64,000 bases of DNA from JBBPYC01 sp038200275 (lineage in GTDB: Bacteria; Pseudomonadota; Gammaproteobacteria; Burkholderiales; Burkholderiaceae_C), in assembly GCA_038200275.1 (NCBI GenBank), contig JBBPYC010000048.1, positions 62,001 through 126,000 on the forward strand, given 5' to 3'. The number at the start of each line of letters is the position of its first letter. Position 1 is the stretch's first letter. The translations under genes were made by a program, and so were the position numbers. Below the pieces are notes generated by a model, which was given only the letters and a program-made list of their open reading frames with translations, did no database searches and was not told the DNA's origin. Below are positions 63,014 through 64,000 of this stretch, piece by piece.

Positions 63014-64000
63014 TCACTCCACCGGAGTCAACTTCGCCACCGACAGCGCGAGCCACTTCACCCCATGTCGCGGAAAATTGATCTGTGCGCGTGCGTCGTC
63101 GCCGCTGCCTTCGAGCAACAGGACTGTGCCCTCGCCGAACTTGTTATGAAATACTTTTTGCGAAACCTTCAAGCCATGTGTCGGTGCCGGCACGTTGCGC
63201 GCAACCGGCGCGTTGCCTGAGAACGTCCCGTAATCCGGCGCGTTTTTGATACCGAAACGGCCACCCGCGCTGAACCCGCCTTCACTTCCTGCTCCGAAAC
63301 CCATAGCTGATCGCCCGTATGCCGGTGCCTTCGGCGCGATCCACTTCAGCGCCTCTTCCGGCAACTCGTCGAAGAACCGGCTCTTCAAGTTGTAGCGTGT
63401 CTGGCCATGCAGCAGCCGGGTCTGCGAATGGCTCAAGTACAGGCGCTTTCGGGCCCGCGTGATCGCCACATACATCAGCCGGCGCTCTTCTTCAAGTCCA
63501 TCCCGATCGGTCGTCGAGTTCTCATGCGGGAACAAACCTTCTTCCATGCCGGTGATGAACACCGCATCGAACTCCAGCCCCTTGGATGAGTGCACGGTCA
63601 TCAGCTGAATTGCATCCTGGCCGGCCTGCGCCTGATTGTCACCGGCTTCGAGCGCGGCATGGGTCAGAAACGCGGCAAGCGGGCTCAGCGCCTCGCCGGT
63701 TTCCGCATCGGGTGCCAGCGGCGCAGTCGAACCGCGGGCGCTGGTCAGTGGCTCATCGAGCAGCGGCTGCTGCAAGTCGATCCCCTGGCTCACCGGGCTT
63801 TGCCGCAGTTCGTCGATCGGCAGCGCTACGGCGTCCCGGCCGAAGCCTTCCTGCATCACAAAGCTCTCAGCCGCGTTGATCAACTCTTCCAGGTTGTTCA
63901 CGCGCTCGGCGCCTTCCCGGTCCGCCTTGTAGTGGTCAAGCAGCCCGCTCTTGTCGAGCATCTGCTCGATGATCTCGCGCAACGTGGAGCCGGCCGTGCG
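63014..64000 (-). CDS. uvrD: UvrD/Rep-family DNA helicase, C-terminal part (5' end outside window)
   Basis: The frame is open to the right edge; about 328 C-terminal residues are seen. Superfamily 1 helicase motif V (QLMTVHSSKGLEFDAVFITG) and motif VI (EERRLMYVAITRARKRLYL) are complete. The tail ends with the UvrD-type RNA-polymerase-binding module VSQKVFHNKFGEGTVLLLEG. The gene would be mismatch/nucleotide-excision repair helicase UvrD; Rep or PcrA naming cannot be fully excluded without the N-terminal half. It is followed by tctC after 234 gene-free bases. Confidence 0.9.
   Translation of the reverse strand, partial: RTAGSTLREIIEQMLDKSGLLDHYKADREGAERVNNLEELINAAESFVMQEGFGRDAVALPIDELRQSPVSQGIDLQQPLLDEPLTSARGSTAPLAPDAETGEALSPLAAFLTHAALEAGDNQAQAGQDAIQLMTVHSSKGLEFDAVFITGMEEGLFPHENSTTDRDGLEEERRLMYVAITRARKRLYLSHSQTRLLHGQTRYNLKSRFFDELPEEALKWIAPKAPAYGRSAMGFGAGSEGGFSAGGRFGIKNAPDYGTFSGNAPVARNVPAPTHGLKVSQKVFHNKFGEGTVLLLEGSGDDARAQINFPRHGVKWLALSVAKLTPVE

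Overview
The window is high-GC DNA with dense, overlapping genes. It reads as the chromosome of a methylotrophic betaproteobacterium, most probably Burkholderiales. The order yebC-purD-hemF-nadD-rsfS-rlmH-maf-rng, the riboswitch-thiC-thiO-thiS-thiG-thiE order and a Bug-type TctCBA transporter all point that way. No insertion sequence, prophage, CRISPR array, tRNA or rRNA was seen.

Left part (1-15.8 kb): C1 metabolism. A minus-strand operon starts with xoxF, a lanthanide-type PQQ methanol dehydrogenase. It continues through xoxJ, a serine protease, two unknown secreted proteins, a metallo-beta-lactamase-fold protein and a SoxYZ-like carrier, and ends in a second MBL-fold protein that lacks most metal ligands and runs off the window. 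On the plus strand, divergent from xoxF, lies mxaRSACKL, the maturation/insertion gene set usually linked to calcium methanol dehydrogenase; mxaFI and a cytochrome cL gene are absent here. An EthD-like protein, gfa and frmA follow, giving glutathione-dependent formaldehyde oxidation.

Middle (15.9-26.9 kb): housekeeping genes: polA, a DUF2782 protein, thrB, a membrane protein, serA-serC, csbD, a CorC/HlyC protein, apaH, and two small low-complexity secreted proteins.

27-45.7 kb: an alpha-glucan/trehalose island: a GH15 hydrolase, malQ, glgB, glgE, a treS-maltokinase fusion, a small membrane channel-like gene, treZ and treY, with gshA between the GH15 gene and malQ. It encodes the GlgE route (trehalose to maltose to maltose-1-phosphate to alpha-glucan) and the reverse TreYZ route (alpha-glucan to trehalose).

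45.7-50.5 kb: thiamin synthesis. A well-formed TPP riboswitch is followed not by an intact thiC but by a decayed, internally deleted thiC relic, then thiO-thiS-thiG and a ThiD-like/ThiE fusion whose kinase half has lost its key motifs. This is the most unusual stretch of the window.

Right part (50.5-64 kb): a DUF427 gene, the rng-maf-rlmH-rsfS-nadD-hemF-purD-yebC minus-strand cluster (many start/stop overlaps, two TTG starts), a HerA-like ATPase, a tctC-terminator-tctB-tctA transporter set, and the 3' end of a UvrD-type helicase that leaves the window on the right.
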